Positions 16,381 to 25,088 of a DNA stretch of 64,000 nt are shown here, one piece after another (positions within the stretch are counted from its first letter, which is position 1; each line of letters starts with the position of its first letter). The notes under the pieces were generated by a model, which ran no database searches, was not told the DNA's origin, and saw only the letters and a list, made by a program, of their open reading frames with translations. The translations under genes and the position numbers were made by a program. Origin of the DNA: Sinanaerobacter chloroacetimidivorans (lineage in GTDB: Bacteria; Bacillota; Clostridia; Peptostreptococcales; Anaerovoracaceae); contig NZ_JAGSND010000001.1 in NCBI RefSeq assembly GCF_018128545.1, positions 234,153 to 298,152 on the forward strand. Reading direction: 5' to 3'.

Positions 16381-17685
16381 TTATGATGAAGCTTTCAATC
16401 GATTTGCAATTTCCTCCGCATCCAATAATCCCTTCCCTTGAAGCGTTTCACCCACTGCGGGTAAAGGTTGTGCGGTTTCCATCATAATGGACTTGACTTC
16501 ATTGGGAGTCAGTGAGTTTTTTGCTTCCAACATTAAAGCCGCAATTCCTGAACAGATTGGGGTAGCCATCGAAGTGCCGGAGAGAGAAAGATAATTTTCT
16601 CCGACCCTCGCATATCTGTTCCCTTTATCAATGGTTGAATTCGGCGATCGCAGAGAAATAATATTGGAACCGGGGCACAGGATATCAGGCTTTACCAAAT
16701 TATCGATGGTTGGGCCTCTGCTGGAGTATTCCGCTATTTCATAATCACTCGGATTCGGTGAATTTTTATCATTGATAGCACCAACTGTAATCGCTGCCGG
16801 ATCAATGGCAGGTGTCAGGATCGACTGTACCTCAGGCCCTTCGTTTCCTGCTGCAATACAGACGACGATACCGTTATTCCAGGCTTTTTCTACGGCCTGA
16901 CAGATAGGATCTTCACGATAGCTTTGCGTTGCCGAACTTCCAAGTGATATATTGATGACCCTGATGCCAAGGCTTTCTTTTTTATCGATACACCATTGGA
17001 TTCCCCGTATAACGTTGGACATGGAACCGGCACCCTTCTTGTTTAATACTTTTACACCGATTACATTCGCCTGGGGAGCGATTCCCTGATAACGCTGATT
17101 GGATTTCATTCCGTCGGAAGCGATGGCTCCCGCCACATGGGTACCATGGCCATTGTCATCATAGGCTGTGGATTTTTGATTGATAAAATCTTTAAATCCG
17201 GTAATTCTGCCGGAAAGATCCGGGTGAGGATAGATTCCCGTATCAATGACTGCAACGCCGACTCCTTTTCCCGTATGCTGAAGCTCCCACAGCTTTGGAG
17301 CCTTGACAACTGTTGACGCATGATCCAAAATCGCCTTTACTTCATCGTCATACCATATTTTCATGACATGTTGATCCTTCATTAACTTCTCTAAAGCCTT
17401 TACATTGACTTTCGTTGTAAAGGAATCGATGATAGGCAGTTCCATTTTGATTTTACAGCCTGTTGACTGCGCAATAGAGCTAAAACATGAATTGATTTCA
17501 AGTGAAGGCTCCATTTGTACGATCACAGAAACCTTGCGAAAATGCTGTCTTAGCCCTTTAAAATATTTCTGCAGAAAGCGGGGCACAAAGCGAAAGGGTT
17601 TATCCCAGGCCAGTGTCTGCTTTTTTAAACTGGGATATAATTGATCTATATTCGAAAGAATCCAGCTAAATTCTTCAAAAAACAT
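16381..17685 (-). CDS. S8 subtilisin-family serine protease, AprX-like
   Basis: The 434-residue protein carries the full catalytic triad: Asp in VAVIDTGIYPHPD, His in NGHGTHVAGAIASDG and Ser in LSGTSMATPICSG, plus the oxyanion Asn in AAGNEG. A roughly 130-residue N-terminal region resembles an inhibitor-type propeptide (KVNVKALEKLMKDQHVMKIWYDDEV). No signal peptide is visible. Length and layout match Bacillus AprX, an intracellular or late-stationary-phase protease of unclear role. The ATG follows a good GGAGGTG. The gene is monocistronic and converges on the LysM/C39-like gene. A sporulation or starvation role is inference. Confidence 0.88.
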   Translation of the reverse strand: MFFEEFSWILSNIDQLYPSLKKQTLAWDKPFRFVPRFLQKYFKGLRQHFRKVSVIVQMEPSLEINSCFSSIAQSTGCKIKMELPIIDSFTTKVNVKALEKLMKDQHVMKIWYDDEVKAILDHASTVVKAPKLWELQHTGKGVGVAVIDTGIYPHPDLSGRITGFKDFINQKSTAYDDNGHGTHVAGAIASDGMKSNQRYQGIAPQANVIGVKVLNKKGAGSMSNVIRGIQWCIDKKESLGIRVINISLGSSATQSYREDPICQAVEKAWNNGIVVCIAAGNEGPEVQSILTPAIDPAAITVGAINDKNSPNPSDYEIAEYSSRGPTIDNLVKPDILCPGSNIISLRSPNSTIDKGNRYARVGENYLSLSGTSMATPICSGIAALMLEAKNSLTPNEVKSIMMETAQPLPAVGETLQGKGLLDAEEIANRLKASS

Positions 17686-17829
17686 GAAAATACACCTCCG
17701 TATTTCTATAACATTTTATTCAAAGACAGGATGTTTGTGACTGGAAGGTGGATTTTATGTAAACTTAAGTAAAAAAAAGAGAAGATTGAATAAGCTGAAA
17801 ATTCCAATAAAATACCTCTTATTTCCATA

Positions 17830-17858
17830 TTGACAAGGAAAAAACAGTAAAGTAGAAT
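17830..17858 (+). promoter_or_regulatory. Sigma-A promoter of the Rh-type ammonium channel gene
   Basis: TTGACA and TAGAAT are separated by exactly 17 bases. The roughly 110-base untranslated leader that follows contains no obvious riboswitch-like fold. Confidence 0.75.
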
Positions 17859-17970
17859 TGTCGCAGTTGTAGAAACAATAGTGTAATTTACGACTATTTT
17901 AATGCACGATAAATTGCAGAGCAAATTGTCGGCAAACTTTAAGAATGGTAGAGAGGGTACGGTAAACAAA

Positions 17971-19080
17971 ATGTCAGAATTAGTTTCAACATCCGATGGA
18001 CAAAACTTAATGGAAGGCATCCGCCAAATTCAGCAGTATAATTTTGCCATTGGCATATTAGCCATGCTGCTGGTAGGTTTTGGATTCCTTATGGTCTTTG
18101 TCAAAAACTATGGTTTTAGTGCAACAACAGGAACTTATCTGTTAGTAGCCACGGTACTTCCTGTTTATTTATGGCTGAAATCAACAGGGATCTTATCAGA
18201 AGAAGCTGTAGAGCCGGCTCGTATCGAGTCCTTGCTTTTTGCCGAATTTGCTGCGGCATCCGCATTGATTGCCATGGGGGCAGTTCTTGGACGCCTTCGA
18301 GTCTATCAATACGCTTTGCTGGGCCTATTGCTGGTCCCCTTTTATATGATCAATGAGTGGCTTGTTCTGGATGGCGGATTAGGAATCACAGAAGGTTTTG
18401 TAGATGCAGGTGGTTCTATTGTGATCCACGCTTTTGGCGCATATTTTGGAATGGGACTGACCTTCGCATTAACGAGTGCAAAACAAAGAAATGAACCGAT
18501 AGAAAGCGATATCACATCCGACCGGTTTAGTATGCTGGGTTCCATGATTTTATGGATCTTTTGGCCAAGCTTCTGCAGCGCCATTGTTCCGGAGGCACAG
18601 TTTGAACAGACGGTTATCAACGTCATATTGGCTCTTTGCGGAGCAACCCTTTGCACCTATATAATGAGTTTATTATTGCGTAAAAAGATTGCCATTGCAG
18701 ATATTGCCAATGCATCTCTTGCAGGCGGAGTAGCAATCGGTGCAACCTGCAATCTGGTGGGAGCAACGGGTGCTTTTGGTATTGGTTTACTTGCCGGCGC
18801 TCTTTGTGTAATCGGATACACGATAATTCAGCCTCGATTACAGGAAAAATTAAAGATTGTAGATACTTGCGGCGTACATAATTTGCACGGAATGCCGGGA
18901 CTGCTGGGAGGATTGGTTGCCATTCTTGTTGTGCCGGGATCTGTGAAAGCTCAATTGGTTGGGATACTGGTTACTTTAATCATAGGAATCGGTGCCGGAT
19001 TGATCTGCGGCTTCATTATCCGTTTAAGCGGATCCAAACAAGCTGCTTACGAGGATTATGACGAATTTATCCATGAATAA
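17971..19080 (+). CDS. Rh-type (Rhesus-like) Amt-family ammonium/ammonia channel
   Basis: The 369-residue protein has about eleven hydrophobic segments and is an Amt/Rh-superfamily channel. Two motifs point to the Rh branch: DTCGVHNLHGMPGLLGG and MILWIFWPSFCSA, which closely match the Rh glycoprotein signatures. The pore twin histidines are in IVIHAFGAYFG and NLHGMPG. Such channels pass NH3 or NH4+, possibly CO2. The start at 17971 is a choice: GAGAGGG lies about 12 nt upstream, and the in-frame ATG at 17902 has none. No glnK/PII gene follows, as it would for a standard amtB. The neighbouring genes handle polyamine-like or ribosylated substrates and ornithine-like chemistry, which could release ammonia. 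Confidence 0.85.
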   Translation: MSELVSTSDGQNLMEGIRQIQQYNFAIGILAMLLVGFGFLMVFVKNYGFSATTGTYLLVATVLPVYLWLKSTGILSEEAVEPARIESLLFAEFAAASALIAMGAVLGRLRVYQYALLGLLLVPFYMINEWLVLDGGLGITEGFVDAGGSIVIHAFGAYFGMGLTFALTSAKQRNEPIESDITSDRFSMLGSMILWIFWPSFCSAIVPEAQFEQTVINVILALCGATLCTYIMSLLLRKKIAIADIANASLAGGVAIGATCNLVGATGAFGIGLLAGALCVIGYTIIQPRLQEKLKIVDTCGVHNLHGMPGLLGGLVAILVVPGSVKAQLVGILVTLIIGIGAGLICGFIIRLSGSKQAAYEDYDEFIHE

Positions 19081-19101
19081 AAATTCCCTAAGGCTTTACA
19101 G

Positions 19102-19130
19102 TTGATAATAAAATTACCAAGGTGTATAAT
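19102..19130 (+). promoter_or_regulatory. Sigma-A promoter of the PotD-like ABC operon
   Basis: TTGATA and a perfect TATAAT are 17 bases apart, starting 22 bases after the Rh channel stop codon. Confidence 0.75.
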
Positions 19131-19194
19131 TATGCTAATTCAGAAACATAGTAATGAAATAGTATAAGTTGATATTGAAAGGAGATTTTTAAGG

Positions 19195-20271
19195 ATGAGA
19201 AATAAATCATTCCTGTCTTTCATTTTGGTAATGATATTGGTCTTTTCGCTGACAAACTGCGGAGGCGGTAATGAAAAGGCGTCCGATACCGAGCAAGCTA
19301 CGCTGAACGTAGTGAACTGGAAGGATTATGGTTCTGACAATTCGGAGTTTGTCGCTGCATTTGAAGAAGCTTATAATTGTAAAATCGTTAATCAATATAT
19401 GTCCAGTGAAGAAGATTTACTGACCAAATTACGAACATCAAAACCAGGCGAAATTGATGTATGTCTTCCCAACTGTACAATTCTTACAGCTGCAATCGAA
19501 GAAGGCCTGCTAAAGGAAATCGATCCGGGCAAGCTTAAAAATTTTGATGTTATGTTTGAACGTTTTAAAACTCAGAAAGAAGTCATGAAGGATGGAAAAT
19601 ATTTTGCTGTCCCATTCGTATGGGGCTCCACGGCTATTGCTTATAATACCGATGAAATAAAAGAGCCGCCTACCTCCATGAAGGCACTTTTTGATGAGAA
19701 ATATGCAGGAAAAATCGCTTTCCGCGATGACTATAATGATGCTGTGATGGCTGCTGCCATTGTCACCGGGCAGGATCCCAATAATCCGACAGACCTGGAT
19801 GCCATTAAAGAAACGTTGCTGGCCCAAAAGAAGCTCAATAGAACCTATTGGAAAACCGGTGATGAATTTTCAAAATTATTTGCAGGCGGACAGATTACCA
19901 TCGGTATGATGTGGTCAGGCCAGGCTGCATCTATGAAGCAGGAAGGCCAGCCCATATCCTTTGTTGTTCCTGAAGATGGTGCAATCGGCTGGGTAGACAA
20001 CTGGGGCATTGTAGAAGGTACGGAAAACGAAGATTTGGCCTATGCTTTTATTGACTGGATGATCAGCAAGGATTTCCAATACAGCTGGGCGGCGGGCGGC
20101 GGACCGGCTCCTGTCAATCAGGAAGCTGCCGAAGCGATCAACCCGGATTATGCAGCCTCCGCAGGTATGGATGAGAATTCATTAAATCGACTATTCTTCA
20201 TGGAATATCGCAGCAATGAAGTAAAACAACAATGGAATGAACTGTGGACAGAAGTGAAAGCGACCAACTAA
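19195..20271 (+). CDS. ABC transporter substrate-binding lipoprotein, PotD-like
   Basis: The 358-residue protein begins with a lipoprotein signal (SLTNC, modified Cys22) and has the PotD/PotF pattern LNVVNWKDYGSDN, DVCLPNCTILTAAIEEGLL, FAVPFVWGSTAIAYNTDEI and IGWVDNWGIVEGT. It should capture a cationic or polyamine-like solute outside the membrane and hand it to the two permeases and the ATPase that follow. Real PotD binds spermidine or putrescine, but this subfamily also includes binders of other small solutes. The presence of a PfkB kinase and an ADP-ribosylglycohydrolase in the same operon suggests a ribosylated ligand. A strong hairpin follows the gene. Confidence 0.82.
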   Translation: MRNKSFLSFILVMILVFSLTNCGGGNEKASDTEQATLNVVNWKDYGSDNSEFVAAFEEAYNCKIVNQYMSSEEDLLTKLRTSKPGEIDVCLPNCTILTAAIEEGLLKEIDPGKLKNFDVMFERFKTQKEVMKDGKYFAVPFVWGSTAIAYNTDEIKEPPTSMKALFDEKYAGKIAFRDDYNDAVMAAAIVTGQDPNNPTDLDAIKETLLAQKKLNRTYWKTGDEFSKLFAGGQITIGMMWSGQAASMKQEGQPISFVVPEDGAIGWVDNWGIVEGTENEDLAYAFIDWMISKDFQYSWAAGGGPAPVNQEAAEAINPDYAASAGMDENSLNRLFFMEYRSNEVKQQWNELWTEVKATN

Positions 20272-20334
20272 TTCATCTTTTTTCCAGCATGAAACGCCGG
20301 ACAGTATTCCCGGCTACAACGAATAGACTTGATT

Positions 20335-20370
20335 CAGTGGTGGATAACTATCCACCACTGTTGTTGCTTT
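20335..20370 (+). terminator. Attenuator-like hairpin between binding-protein and permease genes
   Basis: CAGTGGTGGATA (20335-20346) pairs with TATCCACCACTG (20349-20360), then TTGTTGCTTT follows. The T tract is broken, so it probably lets some polymerase through and keeps the binding protein more abundant than the membrane parts. Confidence 0.7.
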
Positions 20371-20408
20371 AAAAGGTTTACAGATTAAGAAAGGAGGAGT
20401 TCCTTTAC

Positions 20409-21233
20409 ATGAACGTGCAAAAAAAATGGCTAACCTTGCCCGGACTTTCTGTCCTGTTTGTATTTGCGGTGGCACCGCTTTTCATCATGCTTTTCTACAG
20501 CTTTCAAAGCGATAATCCGGTTATGGAATTCACTTTGGAAAATTATAAACATTTTTTTGAAAAGTCCTTCTATCTGACTCTAACTTGGAATACCATAAAG
20601 AACAGTTTTTATGTGACCCTGATCAGCTTGGCCATATCCTATCCTTTGGCCTACATTATGGCTAAAAAATTAAAAGGGGCCAGAAACATCATTCTCGTAC
20701 TTATCATTATTCCTTTTTTTACAAATCAACTGGTAAGAGTTTACTCCTGGTTGATTTTTCTGCAGGATGGCGGTATTTTTGAAAATCTTTTAAGCTCTCT
20801 GGGAATTGTTCATGGCGTACTGGGAATTCTGTACACCAGAACGGCAGTGATTATTGGTTTGGTACATGCCTTTTTCCCGTATATGGTGATTACGATTTAT
20901 CTGGCGTTGGAAAAACTCGATAATGCTTTGCTGGAGGCCAGTGCCAGTCTCGGAGCATCCGGTTTTGAAACCTTTCGAAAAATAACATTGCCTATGTCCT
21001 GGCCTGGGATTGTTTCCGGATTTCTTCTTGTTTTTGTCCCTTGTCTGGGTACCTTTGTGGAGCCGCGCATCCTTGGCGGAGTAAACGGTACTGTGATCGG
21101 AACTGTGATTGAAGATCAGTTCTTTGAAATATACGGCTGGAATTTCGGAGCAGCCATCGCCTTTATTTTACTGGCAATGGTTTTAGTCAGCATTCAAATC
21201 TTTACGCGGTTAGGAAAGGAGAGAGCTGTATGA
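20409..21233 (+). CDS. ABC transporter permease, PotB-like
   Basis: The 274-residue protein has six membrane helices and the EAA loop ALLEASASLGASGFETFRKITLPMSWPGI, which docks on the ATPase. GVNGTVIGTVIEDQFFE near the C-terminus is typical of PotB/YdcU-type permeases. Its ribosome site AAGGAGGAG is strong, which fits re-initiation after the upstream hairpin. The stop overlaps the start of the next permease (ATGA). Confidence 0.88.
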   Translation: MNVQKKWLTLPGLSVLFVFAVAPLFIMLFYSFQSDNPVMEFTLENYKHFFEKSFYLTLTWNTIKNSFYVTLISLAISYPLAYIMAKKLKGARNIILVLIIIPFFTNQLVRVYSWLIFLQDGGIFENLLSSLGIVHGVLGILYTRTAVIIGLVHAFFPYMVITIYLALEKLDNALLEASASLGASGFETFRKITLPMSWPGIVSGFLLVFVPCLGTFVEPRILGGVNGTVIGTVIEDQFFEIYGWNFGAAIAFILLAMVLVSIQIFTRLGKERAV

Positions 21234-22027
21234 ATAAAAACGGAGTGGTATCCAAGGCATTTCTCCTTTTTGCCCTGATGTTTCTATATACACCCATTGT
21301 TGTTTTAATTGTCATGAGCTTTAATTCCTCCCGGTATAATCAGCTGCCATTTGAATTTAGCCTGCAATGGTATCAGGGTTTATTTGAAAATCAAATTCTT
21401 TTGGAAGCTACCAGAAATTCCATCTGGATTGCAGCTGTAACGGGTATCGTTTGTGTCTTTTTAGCCACTATGCTCATGCTGGGTTCCCAGGTACTGTCTC
21501 ACAGATTTCAGCATTGGATGCAATCTCTGATGCTTATGCCGCTCACCATTCCCTGGCTCATCATGGGATTATCTTTATTGTTAATGATACGAGCTATGAA
21601 TTTCGATAAGAGCTTGTTTTTCGTGCTTGCCGGACACGTTGTCATTTCACTGCCCTACTCAGTACTGGTACTGCAAGCCAGAATGCAGTCGATGGATTCT
21701 GCATTGGAAGAGGCATCCGCCTCCCTGGGGGCCGGAGCAATGACCACTTTTCGAAGAATTACTTTGCCTGTGCTTGCTCCTGCAATGGTTGCCGGAGGGT
21801 TTCTGTCCTTTATGATCAGTTTCGATAACTTTGTAATCAGCTATTTTTTACTTCCTTCAGGCTTTTCCACCTTGCCCATTGAAATTCAATCTTCTATTAA
21901 GTTCGGGTTTACCCCTGAAATCAACGCTGTATCATCCATCATTATCGGAATTTCTTTGATCTGCCTGGCGGTAGTAGGGATGATTATGGGATCCAGCATA
22001 AAAAGTATATTTGGTAAGGAGGCGTAG
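21230..22027 (+). CDS. ABC transporter permease, PotC-like
   Basis: The 265-residue protein has about six membrane helices and the coupling loop ALEEASASLGAGAMTTFRRITLPVLAPAM. Early residues PIVVLIVMSFNSSRYNQLPFEFSLQWY match the PotC subfamily. It overlaps the preceding permease gene by four bases (ATGA), so the two are translationally coupled, and the ATPase gene starts three bases after it. Confidence 0.88.
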   Translation: MNKNGVVSKAFLLFALMFLYTPIVVLIVMSFNSSRYNQLPFEFSLQWYQGLFENQILLEATRNSIWIAAVTGIVCVFLATMLMLGSQVLSHRFQHWMQSLMLMPLTIPWLIMGLSLLLMIRAMNFDKSLFFVLAGHVVISLPYSVLVLQARMQSMDSALEEASASLGAGAMTTFRRITLPVLAPAMVAGGFLSFMISFDNFVISYFLLPSGFSTLPIEIQSSIKFGFTPEINAVSSIIIGISLICLAVVGMIMGSSIKSIFGKEA

Positions 22028-22029
22028 TT

Positions 22030-23100
22030 ATGGCAACAGTAGCAGTTAAAAATTTGACGAAGAAATACGGAAATCATACCGTATTGGATCATATCAATCT
22101 GGAAATTCCTGAAGGTTCGCTGGTTTCCTTACTGGGACCCTCGGGCTGCGGCAAAACCACAACTCTTAGGCTGATTGCCGGGTTTGAAAAGCCTGAAACT
22201 GGGGATATCTTCATTGACGGTGTCAGAGTTAATGATATTCATGTCAATAAACGCAATATCGGTATGGTGTTTCAAAGCTATGCGCTGTTCCCGCATATGA
22301 CGGTTAAAGAAAATATCTCCTACGGATTGGAACAAAGGAAGCTGTCAAAAAGTGAAATTGAAAGCAAGGTGGCAGAGGTTCTAAAATTGGTGAAGCTGGA
22401 AGGTTATGAATCCAGAAAACCAAAACAGCTCTCAGGCGGTCAGCAGCAGCGTGTTGCCCTTGCAAGAGCTCTTGTCATCCAGCCTAAAATTCTGCTGTTG
22501 GATGAATGCCTGAGTGCACTTGATAAAAAACTTAGAGTAGAGATGCAGGTGGAACTTCGCAGAATTCTTGAAGCGAGCCAAATTACCGCGTTGTTTGTTA
22601 CCCACGATCAAGAGGAAGCATTAACCCTGTCAGACTATATTGTTGTCATGCAGGAAGGAACCATCGCACAGATGGGAAAACCCTTTGAAATCTATGAGAA
22701 ACCCAAAAACCGTTTTGTAGCGGGCTTTTTAGGAAAGGCGAATTTCTTTGCGGGGGAAGTGACAGAAACCCATGAGAAGTCTGTCAGTCTGAAAACTGAT
22801 GGAGAACAGGTGATTCTTTCCACCAATATGACAAAGCAGAAAGGGGAAAAAGCGGTATATGGGATTCGCCCTGAAAAAATAAGACTTCATGGGGAAGTTC
22901 CAAGCTCACCGCATCTTTCGGGAATCATTCGTTTTATTACCTATGCCGGCAATATTACAACGTATACCTTGGACTGCTGCAATAAGCAGATTTTGGTGGA
23001 AGAACAGAACTCTTATGCAGTCTCCAAATTTGAATTGGGATCAAGAGTTTACCTCAATTGGGATGCCGAACATTGCTTGCTGATGGAGGATGAAGTATAA
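22030..23100 (+). CDS. ABC transporter ATP-binding protein, PotA-like
   Basis: The 356-residue protein has Walker A GPSGCGKTTT (about residue 37), Q-loop FQSYALFPHMTV, the signature LSGGQQQRVALARAL, Walker B ILLLDECLSALD and the H-loop VTHDQEEAL. The Walker B acidic residue is followed by Cys (DECLSALD rather than the common DEPLSALD). The last 110 residues form a TOBE-type regulatory domain (YGIRPEKIRLH). It energises the PotB/PotC-like permeases. The next gene begins one base after its stop. Confidence 0.92.
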   Translation: MATVAVKNLTKKYGNHTVLDHINLEIPEGSLVSLLGPSGCGKTTTLRLIAGFEKPETGDIFIDGVRVNDIHVNKRNIGMVFQSYALFPHMTVKENISYGLEQRKLSKSEIESKVAEVLKLVKLEGYESRKPKQLSGGQQQRVALARALVIQPKILLLDECLSALDKKLRVEMQVELRRILEASQITALFVTHDQEEALTLSDYIVVMQEGTIAQMGKPFEIYEKPKNRFVAGFLGKANFFAGEVTETHEKSVSLKTDGEQVILSTNMTKQKGEKAVYGIRPEKIRLHGEVPSSPHLSGIIRFITYAGNITTYTLDCCNKQILVEEQNSYAVSKFELGSRVYLNWDAEHCLLMEDEV

Positions 23101-23101
23101 A

Positions 23102-24040
23102 ATGAATGGAATTTTAATTTGCGGCGGTTTGCTTATCGATCGGTATCTTCTGGTGGATCAATACCCCGGACGCGGCGGGGATGGATATATTTTAGACAGC
23201 TTTGATGTTGTGGGCGGATGCACTGTTAATGTTGCACGAACCGTTAAAAATTTAGGGGCAACCCCTTATATGGTATCCTCTGTGGGAAATGATCCATGGG
23301 GTAATGAAATCATGGATTTTATGAAGAAAGAGCAATTTCCTGCCAATTGTGTGATACAGGGTGAGGGAAGCACAGGCTATTGTCTCGTTTTTCTTGAACC
23401 GGACGGAGAGAGAACCTTTTTAACCTTCAAAGGCTGTGAAGGAATCTTTTCGGATGCTTTGATATCTGAAAAGGCAGAGAACTGCTGCAGAACCGCTGTC
23501 GTTACCGGTTATTATCTGCTGGATCCCGCTGCCATGAAGCTGATAGAAAAATTGAAAAAATTTAAAGAGTGGGGATTTCAGATTATCTTTGATCCCAGCC
23601 CTTTGGTGGATAAGATTCAGGCAGACCTACTGGAAGAAATGATGAAAATCAGCGACGTTATCATTCCAAATCGTTCCGAGGCTAAAGTTTTAGCAGGAAA
23701 TAAAGAACTGGAACAATGGGCCATTGCCTGCAGCGAAAGAGGTACCGCAATGATTATCAAGAATGGCAGTCAGGGAGGTATCCTGTATAAAAAGGGGAAA
23801 AAAATACCTTACGATGCGGTGCAAGTAGATGCCATTGACACCACAGGGGCAGGAGACAGCTTCACCGGAAGTATCGCCTACTCGCTTCTTTCCGGCATTC
23901 CTCTGGAAAAAGGCGTGCTGTTGGCTGCGTCCAGCGCTTCAGTGGTTGCAACGATAAAAGGACCGCATGGAAATTTCTCTGTTTCTCAGCTTACGGAAGA
24001 AGCGCAACGAATATGGAGGGAGTATCAAAATGTTAGATAG
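23102..24040 (+). CDS. PfkB/ribokinase-family sugar or nucleoside kinase
   Basis: The 312-residue protein has the N-terminal GGLLIDRYLLVD strand, VVGGCTVNVARTVKNLG near residue 43, and the catalytic anion hole DTTGAGDSFTGS near residue 245, with Asp as the likely base. I chose the ATG at 23102, 12 nt past GGAGGA, over the one at 23090, which abuts it. The gene sits between PotA-like and ADP-ribosylglycohydrolase genes and overlaps the latter by 11 bases. Ribokinase-like activity on ribose or a nucleoside released by the hydrolase is the natural hypothesis. The substrate is not visible from sequence. Confidence 0.82.
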   Translation: MNGILICGGLLIDRYLLVDQYPGRGGDGYILDSFDVVGGCTVNVARTVKNLGATPYMVSSVGNDPWGNEIMDFMKKEQFPANCVIQGEGSTGYCLVFLEPDGERTFLTFKGCEGIFSDALISEKAENCCRTAVVTGYYLLDPAAMKLIEKLKKFKEWGFQIIFDPSPLVDKIQADLLEEMMKISDVIIPNRSEAKVLAGNKELEQWAIACSERGTAMIIKNGSQGGILYKKGKKIPYDAVQVDAIDTTGAGDSFTGSIAYSLLSGIPLEKGVLLAASSASVVATIKGPHGNFSVSQLTEEAQRIWREYQNVR

Positions 24041-25016
24041 AGCCTATGGCTGCCTGGCCGGGGCAGCAATCGGGGATGCCATGGGGATGCCGGCATCCTT
24101 TTTTACCAGGAAAAAGATTAAAGAAACCTATGACTATATTCAGGACTTTCTTGAGCCGGAAAAGTCTGAACAAATTTACCATGGAAATCTTGAAGCCGGC
24201 GATATTACCGACGATACCCAGGAAAGCATGATCATTGCAAATATCTTAATTGAACATGGCAAATTTCAGGAAGAAGCATTTCAGCTGGCCATGAAAAACT
24301 GGGCTATTGAGCAGAAAATGCTGGAAAGCACTGTTATCGGGCCTTCCACCAGACGATTCCTGACTGCTTTGATCGAGGGAGCCGATCCAAAAGAAGGCGC
24401 CAAAACTGGGGATACCAATGGCAGCGCCATGCGTGTGGCACCCATCGGTATCAAATATTGGTATGATTTGGATTTGTGCATAAAAGCAGCGGCAAAATCC
24501 TCTCTGCCAAGTCATGGAAGCGCTCCTGCTGTTGCCGGGGCCTGTGCGGTTGCAGCTGCTTGTGCCGCTGGTATCAAGGGAGGATATTCAACGGGACAAA
24601 TTATGGAAAAAGCTATCCATGCTGCTCAATATGGTGAAGAAATCGGTTTCGAGATAACCGCGCCGAGAGTTTCCAAAAGAATCGCACTGGCAAAACGTAT
24701 CGTTGATGAAAACAGAGAAAAAGGGATGCAAAGGATTTTGGACGAACTGGTGGACCTTTTAGGTGCCGGAATGAAAGCCTATGAGTCAATCCCTCTTTCC
24801 TTCGGAGCCTTTTATGCCGCAGAGGGCAATGCCAGGGAGGGCATCCTCGCAGCAGTCAATGCAGGTGATGATGCTGATACCAACGGATCCATCTGCGGGG
24901 CGATCTGTGGGGCCTATTCGGGAAGGAAGTCTCTGCCTGAAGAGTGGATACAAAGAGTAGAGAGGAAAAGCAATTTAAATTTTCATGAAATGGCCTCAAT
25001 GTTATTAGAGAAATAA
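24030..25016 (+). CDS. ADP-ribosylglycohydrolase-family protein
   Basis: The 328-residue protein belongs to the ADP-ribosylglycohydrolase/DraG superfamily. It has GCLAGAAIGDAMGMP at the N-terminus, the dinuclear-metal motif ITDDTQES near residue 58, TGDTNGSAMRVAPIG near residue 128 and the C-terminal metal motif NAGDDADTNGSICGAICGAYSG. Family members cleave N- or O-glycosidic bonds to ADP-ribose or related ribosides. The ATG at 24030 follows ATGGAGGGAG well and overlaps the kinase gene by 11 bases. Being the last gene of an ABC-uptake operon makes a catabolic role on an imported riboside more likely than reversal of protein ADP-ribosylation. Confidence 0.87.
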   Translation: MLDRAYGCLAGAAIGDAMGMPASFFTRKKIKETYDYIQDFLEPEKSEQIYHGNLEAGDITDDTQESMIIANILIEHGKFQEEAFQLAMKNWAIEQKMLESTVIGPSTRRFLTALIEGADPKEGAKTGDTNGSAMRVAPIGIKYWYDLDLCIKAAAKSSLPSHGSAPAVAGACAVAAACAAGIKGGYSTGQIMEKAIHAAQYGEEIGFEITAPRVSKRIALAKRIVDENREKGMQRILDELVDLLGAGMKAYESIPLSFGAFYAAEGNAREGILAAVNAGDDADTNGSICGAICGAYSGRKSLPEEWIQRVERKSNLNFHEMASMLLEK

Positions 25017-25088
25017 CAATTTCTTGATATTTCTGCGAAAAAACAGACATACTAACAACGAAAATATTTAGGAAAACGGGGGTTAGTT

